Shown here piece by piece: positions 48,096-57,243 of a DNA stretch of 64,000 nt (position 1 is its first letter; the number at the start of each line of letters is the position of its first letter). The notes below the pieces were generated by a model. The model made no database searches, was not told where the DNA came from, and worked only from the letters and a program-made list of their open reading frames with translations. The DNA lies in contig NZ_BJWY01000003.1 in NCBI RefSeq assembly GCF_007990715.1, positions 59,648-123,647 on the forward strand, written 5' to 3'. Origin of the DNA: Nocardia seriolae NBRC 15557. GTDB lineage: Bacteria > Actinomycetota > Actinomycetes > Mycobacteriales > Mycobacteriaceae. The position numbers and the translations under genes were made by a program.

Positions 48096-48147
48096 GTTCC
48101 GCATCCACGGATATATACGATTCGTGGTTCCGCATCTGCGGATTTAT
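48096..48147. promoter_or_regulatory. Two 21-bp direct repeats before the molybdate regulator
   Basis: GTTCCGCATC-CACGGATATAT (48096-48116) and GTTCCGCATC-TGCGGATTTAT (48127-48147) match at 18 of 21 positions and start 31 bases apart, three helical turns. The second copy also has CCGCA/TGCGG symmetry. They end 10 bases before the regulator start codon, suggesting an autoregulatory operator. Confidence 0.7.
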
Positions 48148-48157
48148 CCTGCTATCC

Positions 48158-48571
48158 ATGCCCGAAATTCGGATTCGTGACGCGGCCCGGCTGCTGGGTG
48201 TCAGCGATGACACCGTGCGCCGCTGGATCGACAGCGGCACCCTGTCGGCGCGCAAGGACGAATCCGGTCGCCTGGTGGTGGACGGCGAGCAGCTGGCGGC
48301 CCTGGCCGTCGAGCAGGCCCGCACTCCGCAGACCCGGATGGGTAGTGCCAGTTCGGCACGCAATCGGTTTCCGGGACTGGTCACCAGGGTGGTGGCCGAT
48401 ACCGTGATGGCACAGGTGGAGATGCAATGCGGACCATTCACAGTCGTTTCGCTGATGAGCAGCGAGTCGGTGCGCGAGCGGGGCTTGCAACCGGGCAGCG
48501 TGGCGTGGGCCAGCGTGAAGGCCACCACGGTGGTGGTCGAGACGGCGGCCGAAACCGGTGGCACCGCCTAG
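48158..48571 (+). CDS. Molybdate-responsive regulator: MerR-type HTH plus TOBE (molybdopterin-binding) domain
   Basis: Protein of 137 aa. Residues about 1-55 are a MerR/excisionase-like helix-turn-helix (IRIRDAARLLGVSDDTVRRWIDSGTL); about 68-132 form a single TOBE/Mop domain (RNRFPGLVTRVVADTVMAQVEM...[19 protein letters not shown]) that binds molybdate or tungstate. It precedes modA and overlaps its 5' end. There is no ribosome-binding site before ATG 48158, so the message may be leaderless. Confidence 0.88.
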   Translation: MPEIRIRDAARLLGVSDDTVRRWIDSGTLSARKDESGRLVVDGEQLAALAVEQARTPQTRMGSASSARNRFPGLVTRVVADTVMAQVEMQCGPFTVVSLMSSESVRERGLQPGSVAWASVKATTVVVETAAETGGTA

Positions 48572-49335
48572 GTTCCAAGTCCGGCGCGGCGCTGGCCGCG
48601 ACCGCGGTACTGGGCGCGGGCCTGCTGTCGGGCTGTGGTTCGTCCTCGACCAGCGGTGACACCAAGACGATCACGGTGTTCGCCGCCGCCTCGCTCAAGC
48701 AGGTGTTCACCCAGCTGGGCACCCGGTACGAGAGCGCGCACCCCGGCACCAAGGTGACTTTCTCGTTCGCGGGTTCCTCGGATCTGGTGGCGCAGTTGAA
48801 CAATGGCGCGCCCGCCGACGTCTTCGCCGCCGCCGACCAGGCGAATATGGACAAGGCGGTGAAGGGCGGTCGCATCACCGACAAGCCGCAGGTCTTCGCC
48901 ACCAATACGCTGACCATTGTGACGCCGCCGGGCAATCCGGCGCACATCGACTCGCTGGCGGACCTGTCGAAGTCCGGTCTGCGGCTGGTGGTGTGCGCGC
49001 CGCAGGTGCCGTGCGGTTCGGCCACCAAGAAGGTGACTTCCGATGCCGGAGTGTCGATCTCGCCGGTGAGCGAGGAGTCCTCGGTGACCGACGTGCTGGC
49101 CAAGGTCACCTCGGGTCAGGCCGATGCCGGTCTGGTCTACGTGACCGACGCGACCGGTGCGGGCAACAAGGTGACCACGGTGAACTTCCCGGAGTCCGCC
49201 AAGGCCGTGAACTCCTACCCCATTGCCGCCGTGGCCGATTCGAAGAACTCCGGTGCCGCGAAGGACTTCGTCGCCCTGGTCACCGGCCCGGACGGTCAGC
49301 AGGCGTTGCGGCAGGCCGGTTTCGGGAAGCCCTGA
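48505..49335 (+). CDS. modA: Molybdate ABC transporter substrate-binding lipoprotein
   Basis: Periplasmic-type binding protein of up to 276 aa. The lipobox LLSGC follows a hydrophobic stretch ([14 protein letters not shown]). The mature protein has ModA motifs: [37 protein letters not shown] and the C-terminal [13 protein letters not shown]. The start is problematic: the first in-frame start near the signal peptide is GTG 48505, 67 bases inside the regulator gene, giving an unusually long Gly/Arg/His-rich n-region. Its TGA overlaps the modB ATG (TGATG). Confidence 0.9.
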   Translation: MGQREGHHGGGRDGGRNRWHRLGSKSGAALAATAVLGAGLLSGCGSSSTSGDTKTITVFAAASLKQVFTQLGTRYESAHPGTKVTFSFAGSSDLVAQLNNGAPADVFAAADQANMDKAVKGGRITDKPQVFATNTLTIVTPPGNPAHIDSLADLSKSGLRLVVCAPQVPCGSATKKVTSDAGVSISPVSEESSVTDVLAKVTSGQADAGLVYVTDATGAGNKVTTVNFPESAKAVNSYPIAAVADSKNSGAAKDFVALVTGPDGQQALRQAGFGKP

Positions 49336-50132
49336 TGAAACCACCGGTCTGGCTGCTGCTGCCGGCGGCCATCGGCTTCGCGCTGGTGGCCGGACCGCTG
49401 GTGGCGCTGACCGGGGCGGTGGACCGGTCGCACTTCTTCGGCCTGATCACCTCCGAATCCTCGCGGGTGGCACTGGAATTGAGCCTGCGCACCTCGCTCG
49501 CCGCCGCCGCGCTGTGTGTCCTGATGGGCGTGCCCATGGCGGCGGTGCTGGCCCGCTCGAACTGGCGGATCATGCCGGCGCTGCGGGCATTGGTCCTGCT
49601 GCCCTTGGTATTACCGCCCGTGGTGGGCGGTTTGGCGCTGCTGTACCTGTTCGGCCGCCACGGTTTGATCGGCCGGGAGCTGGAGTCGATGGGCATCCGG
49701 ATCGCGTTCAGCACCACGGCCGTGGTGCTGGCCCAGACCTTCGTGGCCCTGCCCTTCCTGGTGATCACGTTGGAAGGCGCGATGCGCACCGCGGGCGATC
49801 GCTACGAGCGGATCGCCGCGACCCTGGGCGCGCGTCCGTCGATCGTGTGGTGGCGGGTGACGCTGCCGCTGCTGCGCCCCGCGCTGGTGTCGGGGACCGT
49901 CCTGGCCTTCGCGCGAGCGCTCGGCGAGTTCGGCGCGACGCTCACCTTCGCGGGCAGTCTGCAGGGGAGGACACGCACCCTGCCCCTGGAGATCTATCTG
50001 CAACGCGAGTCCGATCCCGATGCGGCGGTGGCGCTTTCGCTGTTGCTGGTGCTGGTGGCGGCCGTGATCGTGCTGGTCGCCCATCGCCGGCCGGGTATCA
50101 CGGCGGACCGGGTGCCCGCCGGTGCGAGCTAG
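49335..50132 (+). CDS. modB: Molybdate ABC transporter permease
   Basis: Inner-membrane subunit of 265 aa with six helices. The ModB/CysT-type coupling loop is visible as [30 protein letters not shown], followed by [34 protein letters not shown] 49335 overlaps the modA stop. Downstream, a DUF885 gene separates it from the ATPase gene modC. Confidence 0.95.
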   Translation: MKPPVWLLLPAAIGFALVAGPLVALTGAVDRSHFFGLITSESSRVALELSLRTSLAAAALCVLMGVPMAAVLARSNWRIMPALRALVLLPLVLPPVVGGLALLYLFGRHGLIGRELESMGIRIAFSTTAVVLAQTFVALPFLVITLEGAMRTAGDRYERIAATLGARPSIVWWRVTLPLLRPALVSGTVLAFARALGEFGATLTFAGSLQGRTRTLPLEIYLQRESDPDAAVALSLLLVLVAAVIVLVAHRRPGITADRVPAGAS

Positions 50133-50142
50133 CGTGGCTGAC

Positions 50143-51762
50143 ATGTCGTCGATTTTCGTGCCCCGCGCGCAGCGCATCGTCGATGCGCTGCTGACCGCCG
50201 ATCCGCACCTGGCCGCCTCGGTCGGCGACCACCGGGCCGACGATCGGCTCCCGGACTGGTCGCGGGCCGCGGTGCGGGGCCGGGTCGCCATGCTGCGGGA
50301 GGCCTCGCACGCCCTGGCCGAGATCGATGACGAGGACCTCGACGCCGCCGACCGCGTCGACCTGGCCCTGCTGCAACAGCGGGTCGACGGCATGCTGTTC
50401 GAGCTCGTCGATGTGCGCGAGCACGAGTGGAATCCCTTGCCGCACAATCCCGGACCGCTGCTGTACCACCTGCTGGCGCGCCCGTTCACGCCCGCCGAGG
50501 TGCGGCTGGAGGCGCTGCGCGCCCGGCTCGGGGCCCTGCCCGACGCGCTGGCCACGGCCCGCGCGGTGCTCGGCGACGCGCCGCGCGTGCACGTGCAGAC
50601 CGCGATCGGGCAGTTCGGCGGGGTGGCGGCGCTGGTGCGCGAGCAGGTTCCGGCGTTGGCGGCCGAGGTGCCCGGGTTCGATATCGAACCGGCCGTGGCC
50701 GCGGCGATCTCGGCGCTGACCGAGTTCACCGCGTGGCTCACCGAGCGCCTGGACGGATCGGACCGCGATCCGCGGCTGGGCCGCCGGTTGTGGGAGGCCA
50801 AGCTGTGGCACACCCTCGACACCAATCTGAGCTCGCGCGAGATCCTGGAGCGCGCCCAGCGCCATCTGGATCAGCTGACCGGTGAAATCCGGTCCGCCGC
50901 AGGCGAATTCCTCGGTGTCGCGCATCCGGACGACGAGACCGTGCGCAAGGCCATGGACCGGTTGTCGGCCGAGCATCCCGCGAACGACACCGTGGTCGGT
51001 GTCGCCGCGGACGCGCTGGCGGAGGCCACCGCCTTCGTCCGGGCCCACGATCTGGTGGGCCTGGTCGAGGATCCGCTGGTGATCCAGGAGATGCCGGAGT
51101 TCGCGCGCGGTGTCGCCATCGCCTACTGCGATCCGGTCGGCCCGCTCGAAACCGCCGAGCTGCCGACGTTCTTCGCCATCGCGCCCACCCCGGCCGACTG
51201 GGCCGCCGACCGCGTCACCTCGTTCTACCGCGAATACAACAACCACATGATGCGGAATCTGACCGTGCACGAGGCCGTGCCCGGCCACCATCTGCAACTG
51301 GCCCGGGCCCGCCGCTACCGCGGTGCCACCCCGACCCGCGCCCTGTGCCGGAGCGGCACCTTCATCGAGGGCTGGGCCGTCTACACCGAGAAGCTCATGG
51401 CCGACACCGGTTTCGGTGGCCTCCCGGTGCGCCTGCAACAGCTGAAGTCCCACCTCCGCATGACCGTCAACGCCATCCTCGACCAGTCCGTGCACTGCGA
51501 CGGCATGACCAAGGCCGAGGCCATGCGCCTCATGCTGGAGCGCGGCTTCCAGGAGGAGGGCGAGGCCGCGGGCAAGTGGCGGCGCACCCTGCTCAGCTCC
51601 ACCCAGCTGTCCACCTATTTCGTCGGCTACACCGAGGTCGCCGCCCTCGCCGCCGCCCGCCCGGTCGTCACCCCGCCCCGCGAATGGCACGATGCCATGC
51701 TCGCCCACGGCTCCCCCGCCCCTCGCCACCTGCGCACCCTGCTCGGAGTCGACGATGGCTGA
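50143..51762 (+). CDS. DUF885 family predicted zinc metallopeptidase-like protein within the mod operon
   Basis: Cytosolic protein of about 539 aa. The DUF885 core includes the HEAVPGHHLQLARA metal-binding motif (HExxxGHH) and FIEGWAVYTEKLMAD with the downstream glutamate, so a zinc peptidase fold is likely. Substrate unknown. It starts 10 bases after modB (ATG 50143; GTG 50122 possible) and its stop lies inside the modC start region (8-base overlap), so it is translated as part of the transporter operon. Confidence 0.88.
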   Translation: MSSIFVPRAQRIVDALLTADPHLAASVGDHRADDRLPDWSRAAVRGRVAMLREASHALAEIDDEDLDAADRVDLALLQQRVDGMLFELVDVREHEWNPLPHNPGPLLYHLLARPFTPAEVRLEALRARLGALPDALATARAVLGDAPRVHVQTAIGQFGGVAALVREQVPALAAEVPGFDIEPAVAAAISALTEFTAWLTERLDGSDRDPRLGRRLWEAKLWHTLDTNLSSREILERAQRHLDQLTGEIRSAAGEFLGVAHPDDETVRKAMDRLSAEHPANDTVVGVAADALAEATAFVRAHDLVGLVEDPLVIQEMPEFARGVAIAYCDPVGPLETAELPTFFAIAPTPADWAADRVTSFYREYNNHMMRNLTVHEAVPGHHLQLARARRYRGATPTRALCRSGTFIEGWAVYTEKLMADTGFGGLPVRLQQLKSHLRMTVNAILDQSVHCDGMTKAEAMRLMLERGFQEEGEAAGKWRRTLLSSTQLSTYFVGYTEVAALAAARPVVTPPREWHDAMLAHGSPAPRHLRTLLGVDDG

Positions 51763-52918
51763 ACCGGTGTCGGCGATGGCCGCGGGCGGCCTGCGGGTGG
51801 CGGCCGCGCTGGCCGATCGCGATCTCGAGCTGGAGCTGGAGGTTCCGGTCGGCGAGGTGCTCGCGGTGCTCGGACCGAACGGCGCGGGCAAGTCGAGTCT
51901 GCTGGATGTGGTTGCGGGCCTGGTGGTTCCGGATCGCGGCGAGGTGCGGCTGGGCGACCGGGTGCTGACCGATACCGCGCAGGGCATTGCGGTGCCGCCG
52001 CATCAGCGGGCGGTGTCGCTGCTGGCGCAGGACGCGCTGCTGTTTCCGCACCTGTCGGTCGAGGCGAATGTGGCGTTCGGGCCGCGCAGCCGGGGTGTGC
52101 GGGGCCGGGCGGCGACGCGGCTGGCACGGGATTGGCTGCGGGCCGTGGATGCCGAGCGGTTCGCGAACCGGTCGCCGGGTTCCCTGTCCGGTGGCCAGGC
52201 CCAGCGGGTGGCGCTGGCCCGGGCACTGGCGGTGCATCCGCGGGTGCTGCTGCTGGACGAGCCCATGGCCGCGCTGGATGTGACCGCGGCTCCGGCCATG
52301 CGGGCGCTGTTGCGCCGGGTACTGCGGGAGAACATCGCGGACAATGCGCCGGAACAGCTTGCGCCGCTGCCCGATTCACGTCCGGTCGCGACCGTCCTGG
52401 TCACCCACGACATCATCGACGCCGTCACCCTGGCGGATCGGGTCGCGGTGATCGAGGCCGGGCGGGTCATCGAATCCGGGCCGGTGGCAATGGTGCTGGC
52501 GCGCCCGCGCAGCCGGTTCGCCGCGCGGATCGCCGGGGTGAACCTGATCCTGGGTAGCGCGGTGAGCGGCGGCAGTGCCGGATTGGGTGCGGTGAGCGAC
52601 GGCGCGGTGGAGGTCTTCGGCAGATCCGAGGCCGACTGGCCGACCGGTGGCCGGGCGGCGGCGGTGTTCTCGCCGGTGGCCGTGGCGGTGCACCTCGCGC
52701 ATCCGGAGGGCAGCCCCCGCAATGTGTTCCGGGTGCGAGTGGCCGAGCTCGAGGATCGGGGCGGTCTGGTGCGGGTGCGCGCGGCGGACGGCCCGGGGGC
52801 GGCCGCGGGCCTGGCCGCGGATCTGACTCCCGCCGCCGTGGCCCAACTGGGGGTGGCCCCCGGTATGGAGGTGTATTTCGCGGTGAAGGCCACCGAGGTC
52901 GACGTCTACCCCTATTGA
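51755..52918 (+). CDS. modC: Molybdate ABC transporter ATP-binding protein
   Basis: ATPase of 387 aa. Walker A GPNGAGKSSLLDV, signature SLSGGQAQRVALARAL, Walker B RVLLLDEPMAALD and the switch histidine in VLVTHDIIDAV are intact. A C-terminal TOBE domain (about 320-385) probably senses molybdate to inhibit transport. The ATG at 51755 overlaps the DUF885 stop. A linker of about 25 residues between Walker B and the switch (RENIADNAPEQLAPLPD) is longer than usual. Confidence 0.95.
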   Translation: MAEPVSAMAAGGLRVAAALADRDLELELEVPVGEVLAVLGPNGAGKSSLLDVVAGLVVPDRGEVRLGDRVLTDTAQGIAVPPHQRAVSLLAQDALLFPHLSVEANVAFGPRSRGVRGRAATRLARDWLRAVDAERFANRSPGSLSGGQAQRVALARALAVHPRVLLLDEPMAALDVTAAPAMRALLRRVLRENIADNAPEQLAPLPDSRPVATVLVTHDIIDAVTLADRVAVIEAGRVIESGPVAMVLARPRSRFAARIAGVNLILGSAVSGGSAGLGAVSDGAVEVFGRSEADWPTGGRAAAVFSPVAVAVHLAHPEGSPRNVFRVRVAELEDRGGLVRVRAADGPGAAAGLAADLTPAAVAQLGVAPGMEVYFAVKATEVDVYPY

Positions 52919-53071
52919 TCATGGTGTCGTTCTTGGCCGTGGGCCGGAGGGGGACCATGGAAAGTGACACCGCATCCGTGTGATCCATGACACAGTTTTC
53001 GGCGTGAGATTCTTGTCGGCGGATGCGGGCGCGCCCACAATCGGATCACGAACGACGGCTGGAGGACGTAT

Positions 53072-53824
53072 ATGACGCTGGATCTGAACAGCGACCTCGG
53101 CGAGGGCTTCGGCGACTACGCGCTGGCCGATGACGCCGCCATGCTCGATGTGGTCACCAGCGCCAATATCGCCTGCGGCTTCCATGCCGGAGACCCGGCC
53201 ATCATGCGCCGCACCTGCGCGCTGGCCGTCGAGAAGGGCGTCCGCATCGGCGCGCACGTCGGGCACCGCGACCTATCGGGTTTCGGCCGCCGGGCCATCG
53301 CCATCACTCCGGCCGACCTGCGTGACGAGACGCTGTATCAGATCGGCGCCCTGGACGGCTTCGCCCGCGCCGCCGGTGACCGGGTGCGCTACGTGAAACC
53401 CCATGGCGCGCTGTATCACCAGGCCGCCGCCGACCCCGCGCTGGCGGACGCGATCGTGGCGGCCATGCGCGAACTGGGCGCCGAGCTGATGCTGCTCGGT
53501 CCCGCGGCCACCGCACTGGAGCGGGCCGCGGTCGCCGCCGGAATCCAGTTCATCGGTGAGGGTTTCGCCGATCGCGCTTACACGCCCGAGGGACTGCTGG
53601 CCCCGCGCGGGCTGCCCGGCGCGGTGCTCGGCGCGGATGCGGCGGTGGCGCAGGCGCTCTCGATCGCCCACGCCGGCAAGGCCGTCGGCGTGGACGGCGG
53701 CCAGGTGGCGGTGTCGGCGGTCAGTATCTGCGTGCACGGCGACACCCCCGCGGCGGTCGAGATGGCGCGCCGGATCCGGGCCGCCCTCGACGAATCCGGC
53801 ACGCCCGTCCGGGCTTTCACCTGA
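53072..53824 (+). CDS. pxpA: 5-oxoprolinase subunit PxpA (LamB/YcsF family)
   Basis: Protein of 250 aa, DLNSDLGEGFGDYALADDAAML...SANIACGFHAGDP...GAHVGHRDLSGFGRR, the LamB/YcsF signature. With PxpB and PxpC it uses ATP to open 5-oxoproline (pyroglutamate) to glutamate, a damage-clearing reaction. GGCTGGAGGA precedes ATG 53072. It begins the pxpABC operon; no gene is seen in the 150 bases between modC and pxpA. Confidence 0.95.
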   Translation: MTLDLNSDLGEGFGDYALADDAAMLDVVTSANIACGFHAGDPAIMRRTCALAVEKGVRIGAHVGHRDLSGFGRRAIAITPADLRDETLYQIGALDGFARAAGDRVRYVKPHGALYHQAAADPALADAIVAAMRELGAELMLLGPAATALERAAVAAGIQFIGEGFADRAYTPEGLLAPRGLPGAVLGADAAVAQALSIAHAGKAVGVDGGQVAVSAVSICVHGDTPAAVEMARRIRAALDESGTPVRAFT

Positions 53825-53840
53825 TCGCGGGTGCACGGAC

Positions 53841-54593
53841 ATGACCGATCCGAGACCATTCGACACCTCCGCGGGGCAATCCGATTTCACCGGCGAGGTG
53901 CGGGCGGCCGGTGATCTCGCGCTGCTGGTGATTCCGCCGTTGCGCGCCATGATCGCCGACCTGGTGTCGGCACTGCGCACCCGGCCCGCCGGGGTGGTGG
54001 ATGTGCTGCCCGCCGCGGAGACCGTCCTGGTGATCCTGGCCTCTCCGGCCGCGGCCGAGTCGGTGCGAAAACAGTTGCGGGAATTGCTCACTCGTCTCGA
54101 CGAGCGGGCCCGGGTCGGCGCGGGCGATCGCCGTCTGCCCGGGTGGCGGCCGGATCGGGGCGACCGTCCGGTCGACGCGGTGGGCGGGAACGGGCTGCCG
54201 GGCGAACCGCTGCTGATCCCGGTCCGCTACGACGGCGCGGATCTGGCGGCGGTGGCCCGGCTGCTCGGGCTCACCGTGGACGAGGTGATCGCCCTGCACA
54301 CCGGCACCGTATGGCGATGCGCCTTCGCGGGTTTCGCGCCCGGCTTCGGCTATCTGGAATCCTCGGACGGCCGGTTGACGGTGCCGCGCCGCACGCAGTC
54401 CCGCACCTCGATCCCGGCGGGCGCGGTGGCTCTGGCGGGCGGCTATTCGGCCGTCTACCCGCGCAGCAGCCCGGGCGGCTGGCAGTTGATCGGCACCACC
54501 GCACTCGCCATGTGGGATGTCGATCGGGAGCCGCCCGCCCTGGTTCGGGCCGGCGCCCGGGTCCGGTTCGTCGAGGTGGGGGTGCGGTCATGA
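53841..54593 (+). CDS. pxpB: 5-oxoprolinase subunit PxpB
   Basis: Protein of 250 aa of the KipI/allophanate hydrolase subunit 1 family. The domain is clear from IPVRYDGADLAAVARLLGLTVDEVIALHTGTVWRCAFAGFAPGFGYL and PRRTQSRTSIPAGAVALAGGYSAVYPRSSPGGWQLIG. An N-terminal extra segment of about 30 residues (MTDPRPFDTSAGQ...) is unusual. It ends in an ATGA overlap with pxpC. Confidence 0.94.
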   Translation: MTDPRPFDTSAGQSDFTGEVRAAGDLALLVIPPLRAMIADLVSALRTRPAGVVDVLPAAETVLVILASPAAAESVRKQLRELLTRLDERARVGAGDRRLPGWRPDRGDRPVDAVGGNGLPGEPLLIPVRYDGADLAAVARLLGLTVDEVIALHTGTVWRCAFAGFAPGFGYLESSDGRLTVPRRTQSRTSIPAGAVALAGGYSAVYPRSSPGGWQLIGTTALAMWDVDREPPALVRAGARVRFVEVGVRS

Positions 54594-55453
54594 CCGGATT
54601 GCGGGTCGAGCGGGTGGGGCCGCTGGCCACCATTCAGGACCTGGGCCGCCCCGGCTGGTTCGAATCCGGCGTCGGCACCGCCGGGGCCGCGGATCGGGCC
54701 TCGCTGCGGCTGGCCAATCGCCTGGTCGGGAATCCGGAGGGCGCGGCCGGTATCGAGGTGCTGCTGGGCGGTCTGGAACTGCTGGCGGTGCGGCACGTGA
54801 CGGTGGCGGTCACCGGCGCGTCGTCCCCCGTCACCGTGGACGGCCGCCCGATGGGCCCGGCCAGCGTGCTGGAAGTGGAAGAGGGGCAACGACTCCGGCT
54901 GGGCTACGCGAATACCGGCCTGCGCACCTATGTGGCGGTGCGCGGCGGCATCGAGGTGCCGCCGGTGCTGGGTTCCCGTAGCCGCGACACGCTGTCCGGC
55001 ATCGGCCCGGACCCCTTGCGCCCGGGTGATGCGCTGCCGGTGGGCAAGCCGCCGCGCGGCTGGCCGATCGTGGATGTCTCGCCGGTGCCCGCCCTGGGCA
55101 ACGAGTTGCTCACGGTGCGGGCCCTGCCGGGTCCGCGGGCCGACTGGTTCGCCGACGCCACCGCGCTTTTCGCCGGTGAGTGGACGGTGTCCGCGGACAC
55201 CGATCGCATCGGCGCGCGCCTGGACCGGCGCAGCGGACCGCAATTGCGGCGCCGCGTTTCTAGTGAATTGCCCACGGAGGGTATGGCATTGGGTTCGGTG
55301 CAGGTGCCGCCCAGCGGGCAGCCGGTGGTGTTCCTGGCCGATCATCCGATCACCGGCGGCTATCCGGTGATCGCGGTGGTGGTGGACGCCGACGTGGATA
55401 CGGTCGCGCAGGCCCGGCCGGGGCAGGCGCTGCGCTTCCGCAGGATCGAATGA
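54590..55453 (+). CDS. pxpC: 5-oxoprolinase subunit PxpC
   Basis: Protein of 287 aa of the KipA/allophanate hydrolase subunit 2 family: VGPLATIQDLGRPGWFESGVGTAGAADRASLRLANRLVGN at the start and LPPSGQPVVFLADHPITGGYP near the end. Together with PxpA and PxpB it forms the prokaryotic 5-oxoprolinase. ATG 54590 overlaps the pxpB stop by four bases. The next gene is convergent, 18 bases away. Confidence 0.95.
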   Translation: MTGLRVERVGPLATIQDLGRPGWFESGVGTAGAADRASLRLANRLVGNPEGAAGIEVLLGGLELLAVRHVTVAVTGASSPVTVDGRPMGPASVLEVEEGQRLRLGYANTGLRTYVAVRGGIEVPPVLGSRSRDTLSGIGPDPLRPGDALPVGKPPRGWPIVDVSPVPALGNELLTVRALPGPRADWFADATALFAGEWTVSADTDRIGARLDRRSGPQLRRRVSSELPTEGMALGSVQVPPSGQPVVFLADHPITGGYPVIAVVVDADVDTVAQARPGQALRFRRIE

Positions 55454-55471
55454 CGTGCTGTCACACAGCCA

Positions 55472-57154
55472 TTACTTCAGGGCCGCGTGCATGAGATAGA
55501 CGTTGTAGGTGTTCCACGCGGACATGGTGAAGTACAGGTCCTTCCCCGTCGACCACGGATGGATGTATCCGCCGTAGGTACTCGGGTAATCGTCGGTGTC
55601 GACCAGCGTGACCGGATCGCTCCACGCCCCTTGCGGTTCGGCGGCGGTGCGCAGCGCGATGGCGTGGTGGTCCAGGTCCAGATAGACCATCTGCCACTGC
55701 CGGGTCGACTCGTCGTAGCGCACCGACAGTTCCCCGGCCGTCCCGGAAAGCACCGGTGTGGCGAACAATTCGTCGGGCCCGACGGCGGGCACCCAGGTGC
55801 CGTTGATCCAGTACTGGTAGGCGGACTTGTTGAGCACCTGGTCGGTGGACACCCGCGCCAGCCCGATGGTCCCGAACCGGCCGTTGGGCGTGCCGAACAT
55901 GTAGACGTACCCGTCGTGCGGCGCCATGCCCATGACCTGGAACCGCCCCAGCCCGAAGACGTTGTCCCAGCGCGCCCATTCGGATTTGGTCCAGGTGCTG
56001 CCGCCGTCGTCGGACCAGGCCAGGCCGCCCAGATTGGTCCACCACATGCCGGGCTTGTGGCGACTCCAGCGCGCCACCGACATGTAGGTCAGGTACTGCC
56101 GTCCGCCGAGGGCGAAGCCCGAGGTGGGGATGGTGGTGATCTCGAAATTGTCGACCTTGCGGCTGCCCAGGATCTCGGCCGCGTGGCAGCGGCTGTCCTG
56201 GACGAAGGTGTCGCGCGTGAGGCCCCGGGCCAGATCGCGATCGCTGCTGAAGGCGAGGGTGTTGCTGCGCCAATCCTGATCCCCGGTGCCCGCCGCGGGT
56301 GGCTCCCAGCCCTTGCCGAAGGTGTCGCCGAACGCGATCGCGATCTTGCCCGGCCGCGCCTCCCACATGATTCCGAGGTCGGTGCCGTCCACGGACCAGC
56401 GCATATCGGTGCGGTTGCGGGAGCCGTGCCCGGTCACCTGATTCACCAGCGTCAGCGAGTCGAGCTCGGCCGGGGCCACGGGCGCGGCGGCCGGGGCGGG
56501 CGCGAGGGGCTGTACGGCCGGGGCGGGCCGGGGCTGCGGTTCGGGCGGGTCGCCGCCCGGGACCGGAATCGGGACGGTCTCGGGGATCTGATCGAACTGC
56601 AGCTTGGGCAACGGGGGCAGCGGCAGCCCACCGGAACCGCCCTGGGCTTGCGGGGCGGGTGCCGGTTCGGGTTCGGTTTCGGGTGCGGGGGTGTCTTCGC
56701 CGGTACCCGGATCGCCAGAGGATGCCGCCTGGTCGCCGGGCGGGTCGGCCGGATCGTCCTCGGGCGCGGCGTTTTCGTCCCGCGGGCGCGGATCGTCGCG
56801 AATGTCCGGGCAGGGGTTGGCGCACGGGTCCGCGGGCAGCGGCGCGGGATCGATGCGGGTGTCGTCCTGCCGCGGACCCGGGACGGGGACCGGCGTGAAT
56901 TGCGGGACCGGGACCTGGATGTGGATGGTGTCGTCGGGGGCGGGCGGCGGCGGTGGCGCCGGTGGCGGCAGGCTGGGATCGGGTTCGCGGGCCAGCGGAT
57001 CGAATCCCGTTTCGCCGCAGGCGTTCACGGGCGGCGGCTCCCAGGGGGCGAGCGGGCTCGCGGTGGCCGGTGCGGCGGGCAGCAACATGATCGCGAGGAC
57101 GGCCGCACCCGAGAATGCCAGGGCGGCAGTCGGTCTGGAGCGTGCCGTACGCAT
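55472..57154 (-). CDS. Secreted DUF4185 (GH183-like) protein, paralog 1
   Basis: Protein of 560 aa: signal peptide (about 1-32, ending ATASP), a Pro/Glu/Asp-rich linker (about 60-230) containing CANPCPDI cysteines, then the DUF4185 domain (about 240-560). DUF4185 has recently been linked to endo-D-arabinanases that cut mycobacterial arabinan (CAZy GH183); two aspartates 18 residues apart, in DGTDLG and FGDTFGKG (about D256 and D274), sit where the catalytic pair is expected. The Nocardia wall contains arabinogalactan, so wall remodelling is plausible. It is highly similar to the next gene, a tandem duplicate. Confidence 0.85.
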   Translation of the reverse strand: MRTARSRPTAALAFSGAAVLAIMLLPAAPATASPLAPWEPPPVNACGETGFDPLAREPDPSLPPPAPPPPPAPDDTIHIQVPVPQFTPVPVPGPRQDDTRIDPAPLPADPCANPCPDIRDDPRPRDENAAPEDDPADPPGDQAASSGDPGTGEDTPAPETEPEPAPAPQAQGGSGGLPLPPLPKLQFDQIPETVPIPVPGGDPPEPQPRPAPAVQPLAPAPAAAPVAPAELDSLTLVNQVTGHGSRNRTDMRWSVDGTDLGIMWEARPGKIAIAFGDTFGKGWEPPAAGTGDQDWRSNTLAFSSDRDLARGLTRDTFVQDSRCHAAEILGSRKVDNFEITTIPTSGFALGGRQYLTYMSVARWSRHKPGMWWTNLGGLAWSDDGGSTWTKSEWARWDNVFGLGRFQVMGMAPHDGYVYMFGTPNGRFGTIGLARVSTDQVLNKSAYQYWINGTWVPAVGPDELFATPVLSGTAGELSVRYDESTRQWQMVYLDLDHHAIALRTAAEPQGAWSDPVTLVDTDDYPSTYGGYIHPWSTGKDLYFTMSAWNTYNVYLMHAALK

Positions 57155-57243
57155 CCCTGCCACCGTAACCGCCGGACCGGCATCCGGGTAGCGATCTTGG
57201 CGTGTCGCTCCGGGGGTGTGATCGAGCCGATACCTCCGCGGCG

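Noticed and set aside
53388..53400. parS-like ACGTGAAACC in pxpA
   Set aside because: Only half the palindrome is present (GCTACGTGAAACC); the left GTTNC arm is missing.
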